Shown here one piece after another: positions 27,300-37,400 of a DNA stretch of 64,000 nucleotides. The notes below the pieces were generated by a model. It was not told where the DNA came from. It made no database searches and worked only from the letters and a program-made list of their open reading frames with translations. The DNA comes from Arcticibacterium sp047623945 (GTDB lineage Bacteria > Bacteroidota > Bacteroidia > Cytophagales > Spirosomataceae): contig JBLHOT010000008.1 in the NCBI GenBank assembly GCA_047623945.1, forward strand, positions 17,177 to 81,176, read 5' to 3'. A program made the position numbers and the translations under genes. Each line of letters begins with the position of its first letter. Position 1 is the stretch's first letter.

Positions 27300-27431
27300 A
27301 CAGAGAAATGTATTTCTTTATAGGAAAGAGAGCCTTTTTGACCAAAAAGGTTTCAGAGAATTAAATATCCTTGTATTAGTTGGATAATTCCAATTTGATT
27401 GCTTTATTTTGCTTCATAATATTTCCTAATA

Positions 27432-27896
27432 ATGCTTTCCATAAAAATAACTACCGCACTTATATTTATAAGTGTTTCTGTCGGTTTTTCCCAAAGTGAA
27501 ATCTTCATTCTTCCGGTTCATAATCCTTCTCATTTGCAAATTAAAGTATCTGCAAACGGGAAGTGTTTGAAAGATGCTAAAACGATGAACTCCAAAGACG
27601 CTGATATTGAAATTAAGGCGTATTCTGTAGGATATGACTCAGGAGAAGAATTGGTCATTCCAGAAATAGAAGTCAATCTTGTAAGAGGCGGAAGATTAAT
27701 TGCAGAAGAAAAAATAGGTGAACATGGAAACATTAAGGCCATTTTGAAATTGGCTCAAAACAATGACGTCATCCGTTTTTTGGTGAATGGGGTTTATATT
27801 AAAAATGCCAACAAGAAATTAGAATTATATTCTCTAGGTACGGTCAGTATCCTTTACTCCATTATTGACTCCCCATTGAAGCTGGCGATGGATTAA
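27432..27896 (+). CDS. Exported protein, possibly with a GldM C-terminal-like domain
   Basis: A 154-residue protein with a cleavable signal peptide (1-20, ending GFSQ). The mature part is beta-rich: VSANGKCLKD, then AYSVGYDSG, VNLVRGGRL, a LAQNNDVIRF segment and a final strand pair. The order of short strands around a GD-like turn resembles the C-terminal repeat domain of GldM, a T9SS/gliding motor protein, but similarity is weak and read by eye. The gene is alone on the plus strand and its end overlaps the convergent rqcH-like gene by 4 bases. Confidence 0.6.
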   Translation: MLSIKITTALIFISVSVGFSQSEIFILPVHNPSHLQIKVSANGKCLKDAKTMNSKDADIEIKAYSVGYDSGEELVIPEIEVNLVRGGRLIAEEKIGEHGNIKAILKLAQNNDVIRFLVNGVYIKNANKKLELYSLGTVSILYSIIDSPLKLAMD

Positions 27897-29449
27897 AATC
27901 CTGACGGGTCTTTCGGGGTCACGAGTATCACATCTTCTTTGTCCACAACTACTTGGCCTGGAAGCGATCCTTTAATTTTCCTTACAAACTTTTTAGGTGT
28001 GCACATTACAGGGACCAAACTGTCCGTTTTTCTTTTTGAAAACCAAGCCGCTAGTTCTGCGGCTTTCTCTATGATATAAGGCGGAGTTTTATGCCCAGAT
28101 TTATCTTTTATAACCACATGCGAGCCACTCACATCTTTGGCATGCAGCCATAAATCGTTTTTGCTTGCGAACTTTTGTGTTAAAACGTCATTATTTTTTG
28201 AGTTTTTACCAACCAATATTTTATAGCCATCCACTTCAAAACACTTGAAGAGTTCGTCAATAGATTTCTCACTTTTCTGAGACTTTTCTAAGTCTTCAGT
28301 TTTAGCAAATTTCCGAAGCGTTTTCAAGGAGGACTCTTCTTCAATTTCTTTAAGATTCGCTAAAAGAGTTTCTAATTCTTTTTGACGCTGAGCTATGTTT
28401 TTTTCTAGAAAATCAATTTCAATTTTTTCTTTCTTAGCCTTGCGGTAATAATTTTCGGCGTTTTTTTGACCTGAAAGGTCTTTCTTGAGTTTTATTTTTA
28501 TCGGATTGTTATTCACGAAATCCAAAAGCTCCACGCTTTCGGCCAAGGGCGGAATGGCATGAAGGTTTGCCATCAAGATATGTCCAATGTCCTGATTGCT
28601 TGTAGTTAAAATAATTTGGTCTAAGCGTTTTTCACCCTGAGCAATGTATTGTTCACAGCTTTTTATAGATTTAAGAATAGCCCTCCTTATTTTACCCTTT
28701 TCAGAGCTAAGCTGAGATACTTGCATTTTATCAATGAAGTAAGCATTCGCTGCACTTATAGGCTCTTTAAAAGTCTTTATTGGCTCCAGGTAAGGAAGTA
28801 AAGAAAGGTGGAGGATGTCATTGATTTTAATGAGGTAGAAAAGCCCCGCATCCATTTGTTCACTAATGCTTTGGACACGTTTCCAGTCCGCGTTTAGCAC
28901 ACCCGTTTTTTGTTCTTTTAATAACTTCTGAGGTATTTTACCCCAAGTAGGAAAGATTTTAAAAACATCGCCATCGGCTTTTTTAAAATCGTTAAAGGTT
29001 TGAGGTCTTTCTTTATGAAATTCTGAAAGCCTTAGCTGTAAATCTTGTTTTAATGTATTGTTAAAAACGAATGCAGCTTTATCTTCTTCAAAGAGAATGA
29101 TGTTAGCTCTATTTCCGAACATTTTAAAGACAATGGTTTTCTTGTCATTCAAATAGATAGCAAAAGCTCTTTCTCCCTCAAAAACCTTAACCGAAGCCAC
29201 TTTGGTATTGACTAATTCTGGCCAAAGATCCACGGAGTTTTTCTTTGCTCTATGAAATACATCGGTGAAGTAGAAACCTGGGTGAGTAGGCAAAACAGAA
29301 CATTTGATGAAAAAGCCTCGGTTCTCATCCCCAAAACCCAACATCAATTCATCTTTCTCTTGACTAAAGCAAGTGAGCAGTTCTAATCCCGCTAATTTCT
29401 CATGAAGGGCAGGAGCCAAATGCTTAAAAAAGTGATGATTATTGTTCAT
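27893..29449 (-). CDS. NFACT family protein (RqcH/Rqc2 homologue)
   Basis: 518 residues in the NFACT order: N-terminal FbpA-like domain, central helical/coiled-coil part (about 260-390, charged, with KNAENYYRKAKKEKIEIDFLEKN), and C-terminal NFACT-R domain (FASKNDLWLHAKDVSGSHVVIKDKSG, then a glycine-rich end). RqcH binds stalled 50S subunits with peptidyl-tRNA and adds alanine tails in ribosome quality control. The protein fits that family at full length. It is the last gene of a leftward operon with ppx, pepP and DUF1460 genes (37-base gap). Confidence 0.88.
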   Translation of the reverse strand: MNNNHHFFKHLAPALHEKLAGLELLTCFSQEKDELMLGFGDENRGFFIKCSVLPTHPGFYFTDVFHRAKKNSVDLWPELVNTKVASVKVFEGERAFAIYLNDKKTIVFKMFGNRANIILFEEDKAAFVFNNTLKQDLQLRLSEFHKERPQTFNDFKKADGDVFKIFPTWGKIPQKLLKEQKTGVLNADWKRVQSISEQMDAGLFYLIKINDILHLSLLPYLEPIKTFKEPISAANAYFIDKMQVSQLSSEKGKIRRAILKSIKSCEQYIAQGEKRLDQIILTTSNQDIGHILMANLHAIPPLAESVELLDFVNNNPIKIKLKKDLSGQKNAENYYRKAKKEKIEIDFLEKNIAQRQKELETLLANLKEIEEESSLKTLRKFAKTEDLEKSQKSEKSIDELFKCFEVDGYKILVGKNSKNNDVLTQKFASKNDLWLHAKDVSGSHVVIKDKSGHKTPPYIIEKAAELAAWFSKRKTDSLVPVMCTPKKFVRKIKGSLPGQVVVDKEDVILVTPKDPSGF

Positions 29450-29486
29450 TGAATTAATTTAGAGAGCTATTCCCTTGAAATGTTTT

Positions 29487-30404
29487 CTATTGTTCTTTGG
29501 TAGCTTGAATGATGCCTTCTTTGAGAGCGTATTTAGATATTTTCAGGGTTTTAAGTCCAAAGTTTTGAATAAGATATCTTATCAGACATACGGCTACCAC
29601 TATCATGTCTACCCTAAGTTCTATCATACCCGGAATAGCCATTCTTTCTGCTCTGTTTTTGCTAAGTAGTTTCTCATAACTGTCTATAAACTCCTCCAGA
29701 GGATAGTCAAAACCTATTTCTTCTCTAGGCATGTCTTCGCCAGTTTTCTTGTAGAAATACATGCTGTTTAATGTGTCAAAACTTCCAGACGACCCCACCA
29801 ATATAGAGGGAGAATACTGGTGGCAGGCGTTGGCTAGTGGGAGTAAGTTTTCTCTAAGGTAGTCGTCGAGCTTATTGACAGATCCAGAAGAGATAGGGTC
29901 GGAGTCTTGAAAGAATTCCATCATTCTCTGCCCACCAATTTCAAGGCTCCTTTTCCAAAGAATGGCATCAGGTTTACAAATAATGAACTCCACACTTCCT
30001 CCACCAATGTCGACAATTAGGCTAGGCTCTTTTATTTGAACAGCCTTGGTGACACCCACGTAAATTAGCTCAGCCTCTCTGTCTCCAGAAATAACTTCAA
30101 CCTGTATTTGCGTGGCTTCATGAAAACGATTAAGAACTTCCTCTCTGTTTTTTGCACTTCTAAATGCAGACGTACCGAAGGCAAAAACACATTCGCTCGC
30201 AATCCCGAATTCAATAATGTGCTCCTTGAAAATTCCGAGAACACCTATTCCTCTCTCAATCCCTTCTTCAGTAATAATCCCTTTATTTATTCCTCCCATA
30301 CCTATTTTGGCAGGTTCTGAACGTTTGAAAAGTGTTTTTCCATCATCTCCAATTATCTGAAGATGAAACGTATTCGTGCCTAAGTCTATGATGGCTCTTT
30401 TCAT
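29487..30404 (-). CDS. Ppx/GppA phosphatase family protein
   Basis: A 305-residue actin/ASKHA-fold enzyme: phosphate 1 motif IDLGTNTFHLQI at the start, AFGTSAFRSAKNR, and phosphate 2 motif LIVDIGGGSVEF near 135. Only the catalytic Ppx/GppA core is present, without the HD-like C-terminal domains of E. coli Ppx. It should hydrolyse polyphosphate or pppGpp. It lies 20 bases after pepP in the same operon. Confidence 0.9.
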   Translation of the reverse strand: MKRAIIDLGTNTFHLQIIGDDGKTLFKRSEPAKIGMGGINKGIITEEGIERGIGVLGIFKEHIIEFGIASECVFAFGTSAFRSAKNREEVLNRFHEATQIQVEVISGDREAELIYVGVTKAVQIKEPSLIVDIGGGSVEFIICKPDAILWKRSLEIGGQRMMEFFQDSDPISSGSVNKLDDYLRENLLPLANACHQYSPSILVGSSGSFDTLNSMYFYKKTGEDMPREEIGFDYPLEEFIDSYEKLLSKNRAERMAIPGMIELRVDMIVVAVCLIRYLIQNFGLKTLKISKYALKEGIIQATKEQ

Positions 30405-30424
30405 TCAATTCTTATATTATGAGA

Positions 30425-31720
30425 CTAATTGTTAGCCGCCAAGAAGGCCTCGATTTCTCTTGTTTCAATCGGAATGCTTTCGCACAAATCTATATTTCCC
30501 TCTTCAGTAATCAAAATGTCATTCTCCAGTCTTATCCCAATGCCTTCTTCCAAAATATAAATGCCAGGCTCACAGGTAAATAGCATACCGGGTTTAAAGG
30601 GGGTACTTGGTGGCCCTACATCATGAACATCAAGACCTAAATAATGTGAAACACCGTGCGGGAAATACTTTATGTAAAGTGGTTTTTTAGCATCTTGGTT
30701 CATTACATCCTCAATAGTAAATAAACCAAGTTTAATCAATTCATTTTCCATGCATTTACCCACTTCATCGCGGAGTTTCAGCATAGTGTTTCCTGTCACC
30801 AGTCGCTTTTTTGCAAATTTAAAGACCCTTAGCACGGCATTGTAAACTTCCTTTTGACGTTCAGTGAATTTTCCACTTACAGGTAGGCAGCGTGTGAGGT
30901 CCGCATTATAGTTGCCATATTCTGCACCAAAATCTAGCAGGACCAAATCGCCTGTTTTACAGGTTTCATTATTACTGATATAGTGCAATACACAGGCGTT
31001 TTTCCCTGAGGCCACTATGGGCTGGAAAGCATGACCACGGGAACGATTTAAAAGAAAATGATAGGTGAGTTCGGCTTCCAGTTCAAATTCTCTTGCGTCT
31101 GGTTTTAGTTTAGCTGCAAAATGAATCAGAGCGATTTTAGAAATTTCAATGGCCTTTTTTATTTGGACCAGTTCTTCTTCCTCTTTAATGCTTCTCAAGT
31201 TCCAAAGAATGGGAGCCAGTTTCTTATGCTTTTTGACTCTAAAGGCCTTTTTTATCCATTTATTAAACTGATCTGTCTCCGAGATGAAGTCTTCGTTTCT
31301 ACCCGAATGGTCATTGCTATTTAAATAGACATCGCAGGGTATGTGAATGTTTTTATCTAAAAATTTATCAATATCATCAGACCATTTCACGGTTTGAATG
31401 CCGCTTAAGTTTCTCGCTTGTTCTTTGGACAGTTTCTCTCCTTCCCAGATTTTTAAATGTTCGTTGGTCTCTCGAATGAATAGTATTTCTCTAAACTTCG
31501 CTTTCGGGTGATTTGGACAGAGTATTAAATAAGTCTCCTCTTGGTCTATTCCCGTCAAATAAAACAAATCTGAGTTTTGCTTAAAGCCCAACACGCCATC
31601 TGCGTTGGTAGGAATTACATCGTTTGAACACAGCAGAGCCATGCTATTTTCCTTCAATTGAGCTACGAGCTTTTGCCTGTTTCTTATGTAGAGTTGTTTT
31701 GAAAGTGGTTGGTATCTCAT
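30425..31720 (-). CDS. pepP: Xaa-Pro aminopeptidase (aminopeptidase P)
   Basis: A 431-residue pita-bread metallopeptidase (M24B). An N-terminal creatinase-like domain (1-165) is followed by the catalytic domain with metal ligands in LLDFGAEYGNYNADLTR, HGVSHYLGLDVHD, TCEPGIY and RLENDIL. It removes an N-terminal residue before proline, using two Mn or similar ions, in the cytoplasm. The start lies 14 bases after the DUF1460 gene and 20 bases precede ppx. Length and motifs are complete. Confidence 0.93.
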   Translation of the reverse strand: MRYQPLSKQLYIRNRQKLVAQLKENSMALLCSNDVIPTNADGVLGFKQNSDLFYLTGIDQEETYLILCPNHPKAKFREILFIRETNEHLKIWEGEKLSKEQARNLSGIQTVKWSDDIDKFLDKNIHIPCDVYLNSNDHSGRNEDFISETDQFNKWIKKAFRVKKHKKLAPILWNLRSIKEEEELVQIKKAIEISKIALIHFAAKLKPDAREFELEAELTYHFLLNRSRGHAFQPIVASGKNACVLHYISNNETCKTGDLVLLDFGAEYGNYNADLTRCLPVSGKFTERQKEVYNAVLRVFKFAKKRLVTGNTMLKLRDEVGKCMENELIKLGLFTIEDVMNQDAKKPLYIKYFPHGVSHYLGLDVHDVGPPSTPFKPGMLFTCEPGIYILEEGIGIRLENDILITEEGNIDLCESIPIETREIEAFLAANN

Positions 31721-31734
31721 AAAATGACGATGAC

Positions 31735-32547
31735 TTAAGAATTAACCCTTAAAACCATCAAGCCTGCATGCTTTTTAATTCGATCTAAGTACACGCTTAG
31801 AGGTTCATTAGAGATGGCTACTTTTTTCAACTCAGAGGATGCATGCATAAAGAAAAGCTCACCATTTATCCATAAGGCTAGACCCTCATGATTTACGTCA
31901 AGTCCATTTATAGTGGAGGTAAAAGCTATAATATCGCCATTTTTAATAGCCGACTTTGTTTTCTGAAAATCCGTTTTTTTGATTTCGTAAAAAGGGTACT
32001 TATCTACTTGGGCCTCCATCGCTTTAATATCTGCCAATACAGCATTGTCTGTTTTAAAAGCCGGGTAGTATTGACGGTGCGTACTCATGAAGTTAATACT
32101 CTTAGGATAACGCGTACCTAACGTAGGTGTTAAATCTTTCAAGATACCATTTTCTTCGGCACGTTTTGCCCATTCAAAAAAGTAGTGAATTCTAGACGCG
32201 TAGCCGTCAATAAGCCCATTACGGTACCTTAAATATTGCATTTCGGAAAGAAAGGCGTCTTTGCTGACGTCTTCGGTGTTAGAAACCCTGGCTAAGGCCA
32301 ATACCGTTTCTACAAATGTATAGCAGTCAAAACCATCAAGTCTACAAGTTAATTTTTCTTCGGGAGCCTCTAAGGAGCCAGTTAAATAGGGAAGGCCAAT
32401 AAGCTTTTGGCCTATCTCTAACATTCGACCGCCTACGTCTGCGGACCTTAAGTCGTTTGTTAGGTTCTTGACGGTCATGTCATCAATTTGTTGGCCAAAT
32501 CCAGTTTGGTTTAAAAGAAGAAAGAGGAGAGCGATTTTTTTTAGCAT
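31735..32547 (-). CDS. DUF1460 exported amidase-like protein
   Basis: A 270-residue protein with a signal peptide (1-19). The DUF1460 core shows the NlpC/P60-like nucleophile in DGFDCYTFVETVLAL and the later GLALWINGELFFMHASS with the His. Structures in this family are cysteine amidases thought to act on N-acetylmuramoyl-L-alanine bonds. A periplasmic peptidoglycan-recycling role is likely. It is the first gene of the operon with pepP, ppx and the rqcH-like gene and is divergent from gatC. Confidence 0.87.
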   Translation of the reverse strand: MLKKIALLFLLLNQTGFGQQIDDMTVKNLTNDLRSADVGGRMLEIGQKLIGLPYLTGSLEAPEEKLTCRLDGFDCYTFVETVLALARVSNTEDVSKDAFLSEMQYLRYRNGLIDGYASRIHYFFEWAKRAEENGILKDLTPTLGTRYPKSINFMSTHRQYYPAFKTDNAVLADIKAMEAQVDKYPFYEIKKTDFQKTKSAIKNGDIIAFTSTINGLDVNHEGLALWINGELFFMHASSELKKVAISNEPLSVYLDRIKKHAGLMVLRVNS

Positions 32548-32666
32548 GAATCAAATATTCTTTAGGAGAGCGTTTATAGCTACAAATATACTTGAAAACT
32601 CGGCTCAAAAGCGGATATAAGAGGCAGCATTAACAGATTTTTAATGCTATTTACAGCGTACTTTTC

Positions 32667-32674
32667 TACATTTG
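32667..32674 (+). promoter_or_regulatory. Probable -7 box of the gatC-gatA-gatB/aspS operon
   Basis: TACATTTG matches TAnnTTTG exactly. Transcription would begin near 32681, leaving an approximately 80-base leader before gatC. The -33 region is not clear. It lies in the 131-base gap between divergent genes. Confidence 0.42.
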
Positions 32675-32759
32675 TGGCTTGTTTTGGTTTTATAGGCCAA
32701 TGCAAACTATCAAAGGAAATTTAAAAAGGGCATTATTAAGTCCGTGCTTACATATAGCA

Positions 32760-33020
32760 ATGAGTAAAACAATGACGCTGGAGGTACTCTCTAGCATAAA
32801 AGGTGCAGAATCATCTGAAGCCGTAGAAAAGCTATTTGACGTTATTAAAAGGGCCAATATTGACCTTAATAATTTGGAGGTTGCCGAGGGTGTTCCACTT
32901 TCTAAACTTCGTGAAGATGAAGTGATAGAGAGTTCGGCCTTAGAGAAGGAAATCATCAAAAGCAATTTTCCAAAATCAAAGAATGGATATTTGGTAGTTT
33001 CTAAAGTAATAGAAGAATAA
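32760..33020 (+). CDS. gatC: Asp-tRNA(Asn)/Glu-tRNA(Gln) amidotransferase subunit C
   Basis: 86 residues from the ATG at 32760 (MSKTMTLEVLSS); the frame is open upstream to a TTG at 32679, but that sits right at the predicted transcription start. The C-terminal half has GatC marks: VPLSKLREDEV (usual PLReDxV) and the end FPKSKNGYLVVSKVIEE (usual NAPexxdgyfxVPkVie). The N-terminal half is divergent from the usual VexiAxLArLelseeE. GatC wraps GatA and GatB together in the amidotransferase. The gatA ATG follows one base after its stop. Confidence 0.85.
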   Translation: MSKTMTLEVLSSIKGAESSEAVEKLFDVIKRANIDLNNLEVAEGVPLSKLREDEVIESSALEKEIIKSNFPKSKNGYLVVSKVIEE

Positions 33021-33021
33021 G

Positions 33022-34434
33022 ATGGCGTCTGAAATTAATAAACTACATAAACTTCTTAAAAATAAGGAGATAAGCTGCAAAGACTTAGTTACATCTAAGC
33101 TGGATGCCCTGGTTAAAAGCAATAACAATACGGCTAATTTCTTATTAAAAAAGTCAGCACTTGTTCTAGCTGAAAAAGTGGATCAAAAAATAGCTAAAGG
33201 AGAGGAGATAGGTCTTCTAGAAGGCATTCCCTTTGGTTTGAAAGATGTTTATTTGCTTCAAGGAGAACCGGCCTCAGCGAGTTCGGATTTTCTAAAAAAC
33301 TATACGTCTCCATATACGGCATCGGCTATTCAAAAGTTAATTAATGCAGGAGCTATTCCTATTGTTAAAGAAAACTGCGACAGCTTTGGACATGGGAGCA
33401 GCACAGAAAATACTGTTTTTGGTTCAGCAAAAAATGCTTTGGACGAAAGGAAAGTAGCAGGAGGTTCCAGTGGTGGCAGTGCCGTAAATGTAGCTAAAGA
33501 GTATACTGCCTTTTCTATTGGTGGAGATACTGGAGGTTCTATTCGTCAGCCGGCTGGTTATAATGGCGTATATGGTTTGAAACCATCTTATGGAAGAATT
33601 TCTAGGTATGGCTTGATGGCGTATGCCTCTTCTACGGATACCGTTGGGCCTATTGCCAAAACGGTGGAAGATATAAGGATTGTCTTGAATCTATTAAGCG
33701 GAATGGATTATCACGACCAAACTACTTTTGAGTCTGAGTCTGTTTCTAAGGAATTTGTGGAAGATAAATCTGCGGCAAAGAAACTTAAAATTGGTTATTA
33801 CAAAAGTTTCATAGAAAGTGATGCTATAGATAAAAATATCAAAGCAGACTTTGAGCAACTTCTAGAGAAATTAAGAAAAGAGGGCTCAGAAATAAAAGCC
33901 TTAGACTTTTATAAAAGTGAGACTTTGGTATCTACCTATTATACCTTGGCCATGGCAGAAACAGCATCTAATTTGGCCAGACTTGACGGCACTAATTACG
34001 GTGAGCGAAAGGAGGGTGAAAACTTGAAAGAAATTTATGCTCAAACTCGCTCAGACAACTTTACGGAGGAAACCAAGCGACGCATAGTAGGAGGAAATCA
34101 AGTGCTTTCTACCGGCCATGCCGAAGAAATATACCTGAAGGCAAGGGCTTTGAGAGATGAGATATCTAAAAGGTTTACAGCAGAATTTAAAGAAGTGGAC
34201 GTGTTACTTTCGCCAGTTACCCCAAGTCCCACTCCATTCATTGGAGATAATTTAAAGGATCCGCATGCCATGTACTTGTCAGATGCCTATACTGTAGGCT
34301 TTAGTTTAGGAGGATTGCCTACACTTACTGCTCCGCAAGGCACAGAGACCGGCGTTCAGATTACGGCAGCAAAACATAGAGATGATACCGTTTTACAGTT
34401 TGCCCATTATTTGAATGATTCCAAGTTTAAATGA
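33022..34434 (+). CDS. gatA: Asp-tRNA(Asn)/Glu-tRNA(Gln) amidotransferase subunit A
   Basis: A 470-residue amidase-signature enzyme. The Ser-cis-Ser-Lys triad is complete: Lys74 in GIPFGLKDV, Ser149 in GGSSGGSA and Ser173 in GDTGGSIR; spacing equals that of known GatA. It releases ammonia from glutamine and sends it through a tunnel to GatB for amidation of Asp-tRNA(Asn) or Glu-tRNA(Gln). It is one base after gatC and 55 bases before gatB/aspS, so all subunits are co-transcribed. Confidence 0.96.
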   Translation: MASEINKLHKLLKNKEISCKDLVTSKLDALVKSNNNTANFLLKKSALVLAEKVDQKIAKGEEIGLLEGIPFGLKDVYLLQGEPASASSDFLKNYTSPYTASAIQKLINAGAIPIVKENCDSFGHGSSTENTVFGSAKNALDERKVAGGSSGGSAVNVAKEYTAFSIGGDTGGSIRQPAGYNGVYGLKPSYGRISRYGLMAYASSTDTVGPIAKTVEDIRIVLNLLSGMDYHDQTTFESESVSKEFVEDKSAAKKLKIGYYKSFIESDAIDKNIKADFEQLLEKLRKEGSEIKALDFYKSETLVSTYYTLAMAETASNLARLDGTNYGERKEGENLKEIYAQTRSDNFTEETKRRIVGGNQVLSTGHAEEIYLKARALRDEISKRFTAEFKEVDVLLSPVTPSPTPFIGDNLKDPHAMYLSDAYTVGFSLGGLPTLTAPQGTETGVQITAAKHRDDTVLQFAHYLNDSKFK

Positions 34435-34489
34435 GTCGTTTGAATCAAGGGGTAAATCATAAAAATACTAAATTACCAAAACACAAATA

Positions 34490-37400
34490 ATGGTAAAGGA
34501 TTTAGAAAAAGAATTAGACTTAGAAGGTTTAGAGGTTGTTATTGGTCTGGAAACGCATATTAGACTTAACACGAAGAGCAAGCTTTTCTGTGCCTGTGCA
34601 AACCAAGAAGCAGAGGAGCCAAATACAAATATTTGCTCTATCTGTACAGGTCAAATGGGCGTCTTGCCTGCGGTCAATAAAGAGGCTATAAGAAAGGCCA
34701 TTATTTTTGGAAAGGCAGTGAAGTCTTCCATGGATAATGAGGTGATTTGCTGGGACAGAAAGCATTACGAATATCCAGACTTGCCCAAGAATTTTCAGTT
34801 GACGCAGTTTCAGAAACCCATTATCCCAAATGGTCAGATTGAGTGTTATAGAGACAATGGCACTACGTTTACGGTAGACTTAGAGCAGGTTCACTTAGAA
34901 GAGGATGCCGCCAAGCTTATGCACGAAAGAAAGCAGACGCTGGTTGATTTCAATAAAGGGGGTGTTCCACTCATTGAGGTGGTTACCAAACCGTGCATCA
35001 AAACCCTAAAAGATGCGTCTACGTATGCTCAGTATGTGCAGCGAATAGTCCAAAACTTAGGTATATCAGAAGCCAATTTGGAGAAAGGCGAGTTTAAGTC
35101 AGATGTTTCTGTTTCGCTAAGAAAAAAAGGCACAGACGTTTTAAATCCAAGAACAGAAATAAAGAATTTGAATTCATTCAAATTCATGATAGAAGCTCTC
35201 GAAGAAGAAGTTTCAAAGCAATTGGCCTATTTTTCGGAGCATAAAAAGCCAAGACCAGAACAAACTACTGTGCTTTGGGATGAAGCTTTAAAGCAGACGA
35301 AAACCATGCGAACAAAAGAGTTCGCCGCAGATTATAGATACGCTTTAGAGCCAGATATTCCTTTTGTAGATATCAGAAATGAAATTTCTGAAACAGAGGT
35401 TGATCAAAACCTTCTTCCTTTTGCTATTGAAAGCATTTTGATAAATGGAGGTGTAAAACCTCAAGACGCTAAGTTCTTTACGTCGGATAGTAGGCGTTCA
35501 GATTTATTCACATTTATAAATGCCAATTTAAACGACACGGCCTTTGTAGCTAAGACACTTTTAAACAACCTAAAAGCAGAGGATTATGGCAAAGTCCAGG
35601 ATGCCTCTGATTTTGTTTATTGTTTTAAGGAGCTAAAAGAAGGCAGAATTACCGTTATTTTATTGCAGCACGCGGTAAATGAATTGGTTGAAAACGCTGA
35701 CTTTGACTTTAAAGCATATTTCAAAGTAAATAGCATTTCTGATGACAGCCTTAAAGAAGCCATCACAAAAGTAATTTCAGAGAATGCAGAAACAGCGGCC
35801 GAAATCCGAGATGGTAACCAGGGGAAAGCTGGTATTCTAGTCGGAAAAGTTTTGCAAGTTATTGGTAAAGGAGCATCTGGTAAAGTAGTACGTGAGCAAA
35901 TTCTAAATACTCTAAACGAAAAGGGAGAAGGCTCTACGAGTGCTGGTTCAGGAAACGTTTCTAACACAAAATCAAATACCAAAACGGCTTTAGACGAAGA
36001 AGAAAATCGTTTTACAGAAATCATTGTCAAAGACAAATACCGAAGTCATTTAATTAATGAGCTTTCTGAAATAGATTTAGGTAAAGAAGTTACGGTTTCT
36101 GGCTGGGTGGCTAGTGTAAGAGATCATGGAGATTTAGTCTTTATTGATTTAAGAGATAGTTCTTACGAAGTGCTTCAGATTAGACTCGATAGAACCAATT
36201 TTGATGATTTAGACAATTTGGCCAAAGTAAAGCCTGAGTCTGTTATTGCCGCGAAAGGTCATATTATTCAAAGAGCAGACGACGATTATAATCCAGGCAT
36301 AAGAACTGGGAAATTAGAATTAGACGCTAGTGTGATGGAAGTGCTGAATGGTGCTTCTACTTTACCTTTTGAAATAAAAAGAGCAGCTAAAACTAGCGAA
36401 AACGTACGTTTTAAATACAAGTATTTAGATCATAGAAGTGCCGAGGCTCGTAAAGCTGTCATTAATAGGCATAAGGTGATAAAGCTCATCCGTGATATTT
36501 TGGATGAGGAGCATTTTATTGAAATTGAAACGCCAATTCTTACAGCAGGTACAGACGAAGGAGCCAGGGAGTTCATAGTTCCAAGTAGGAAGTTTTCAGG
36601 TAAATTTTACACGCTTCCGCAAGCTCCCCAACAGTTTAAGCAAATGCTGATGGTGGGTGGCTTTGAGAAGTACTTCCAGATAGCACGTTGTTTTAGAGAT
36701 GAAGATTCTAGAGGAGATAGACAGCCTGAGTTTACACAGTTGGATATAGAAATGGCCTACGTGAATACGCAGGACGTGATGGATATTAACTCTAAACTGT
36801 TCAATGAGGTTGTGAAAAAAGTCTATCCTAAAAAATGGAAGTTGTTTCCTTTTAAGGTGCTTACTTATTACGAGTCCATGGATAAATATGGCTGCGATAG
36901 GCCAGACCTTCGTTTTGGTTTGGAGATGCAGGATATCACCAGCATCGTTAAAGAAACCGAGTTTCAGGTCTTTGCGAAACCCATCGAAGAAGGGGGTATT
37001 GTGAAATGTATTAAGGTGGCTTCGGAATTCCAAAAGACAAGACTTTCTAAGGGGCAAATAGAAAAATTGACAGCTACGGCCCAAAGTCATGGCTTAGGTG
37101 GCTTAGCCTATATTATCGTCAATGAAAACGAGTTACAGTCACCTATAATTAAGTTTTTAGGTGAGGACATTTGTGCCAATATCATTAAAGAAACCAATGC
37201 CCAAGTTGGTGACATTGTCTTCTTTTCGGCAGCTGATTATAAGACGGCCAATTCGGCACTAGATGCTGTGAGACAAGAATTAGGTCAAATCTTAAAATTG
37301 ATTAAGCCTAAAGAATTACACCCCGCATGGATCATAGATTTCCCATTCTTTGAGAAAACAGATGAAGGCAGATGGACCTTTACGCATAACCCTTTCTCGA

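Noticed and set aside
35617..36036. 139-codon minus-strand frame inside the gatB/aspS linker region
   Set aside because: Composition follows the reverse complement of the real gene; the plus-strand domains are clear on both sides.
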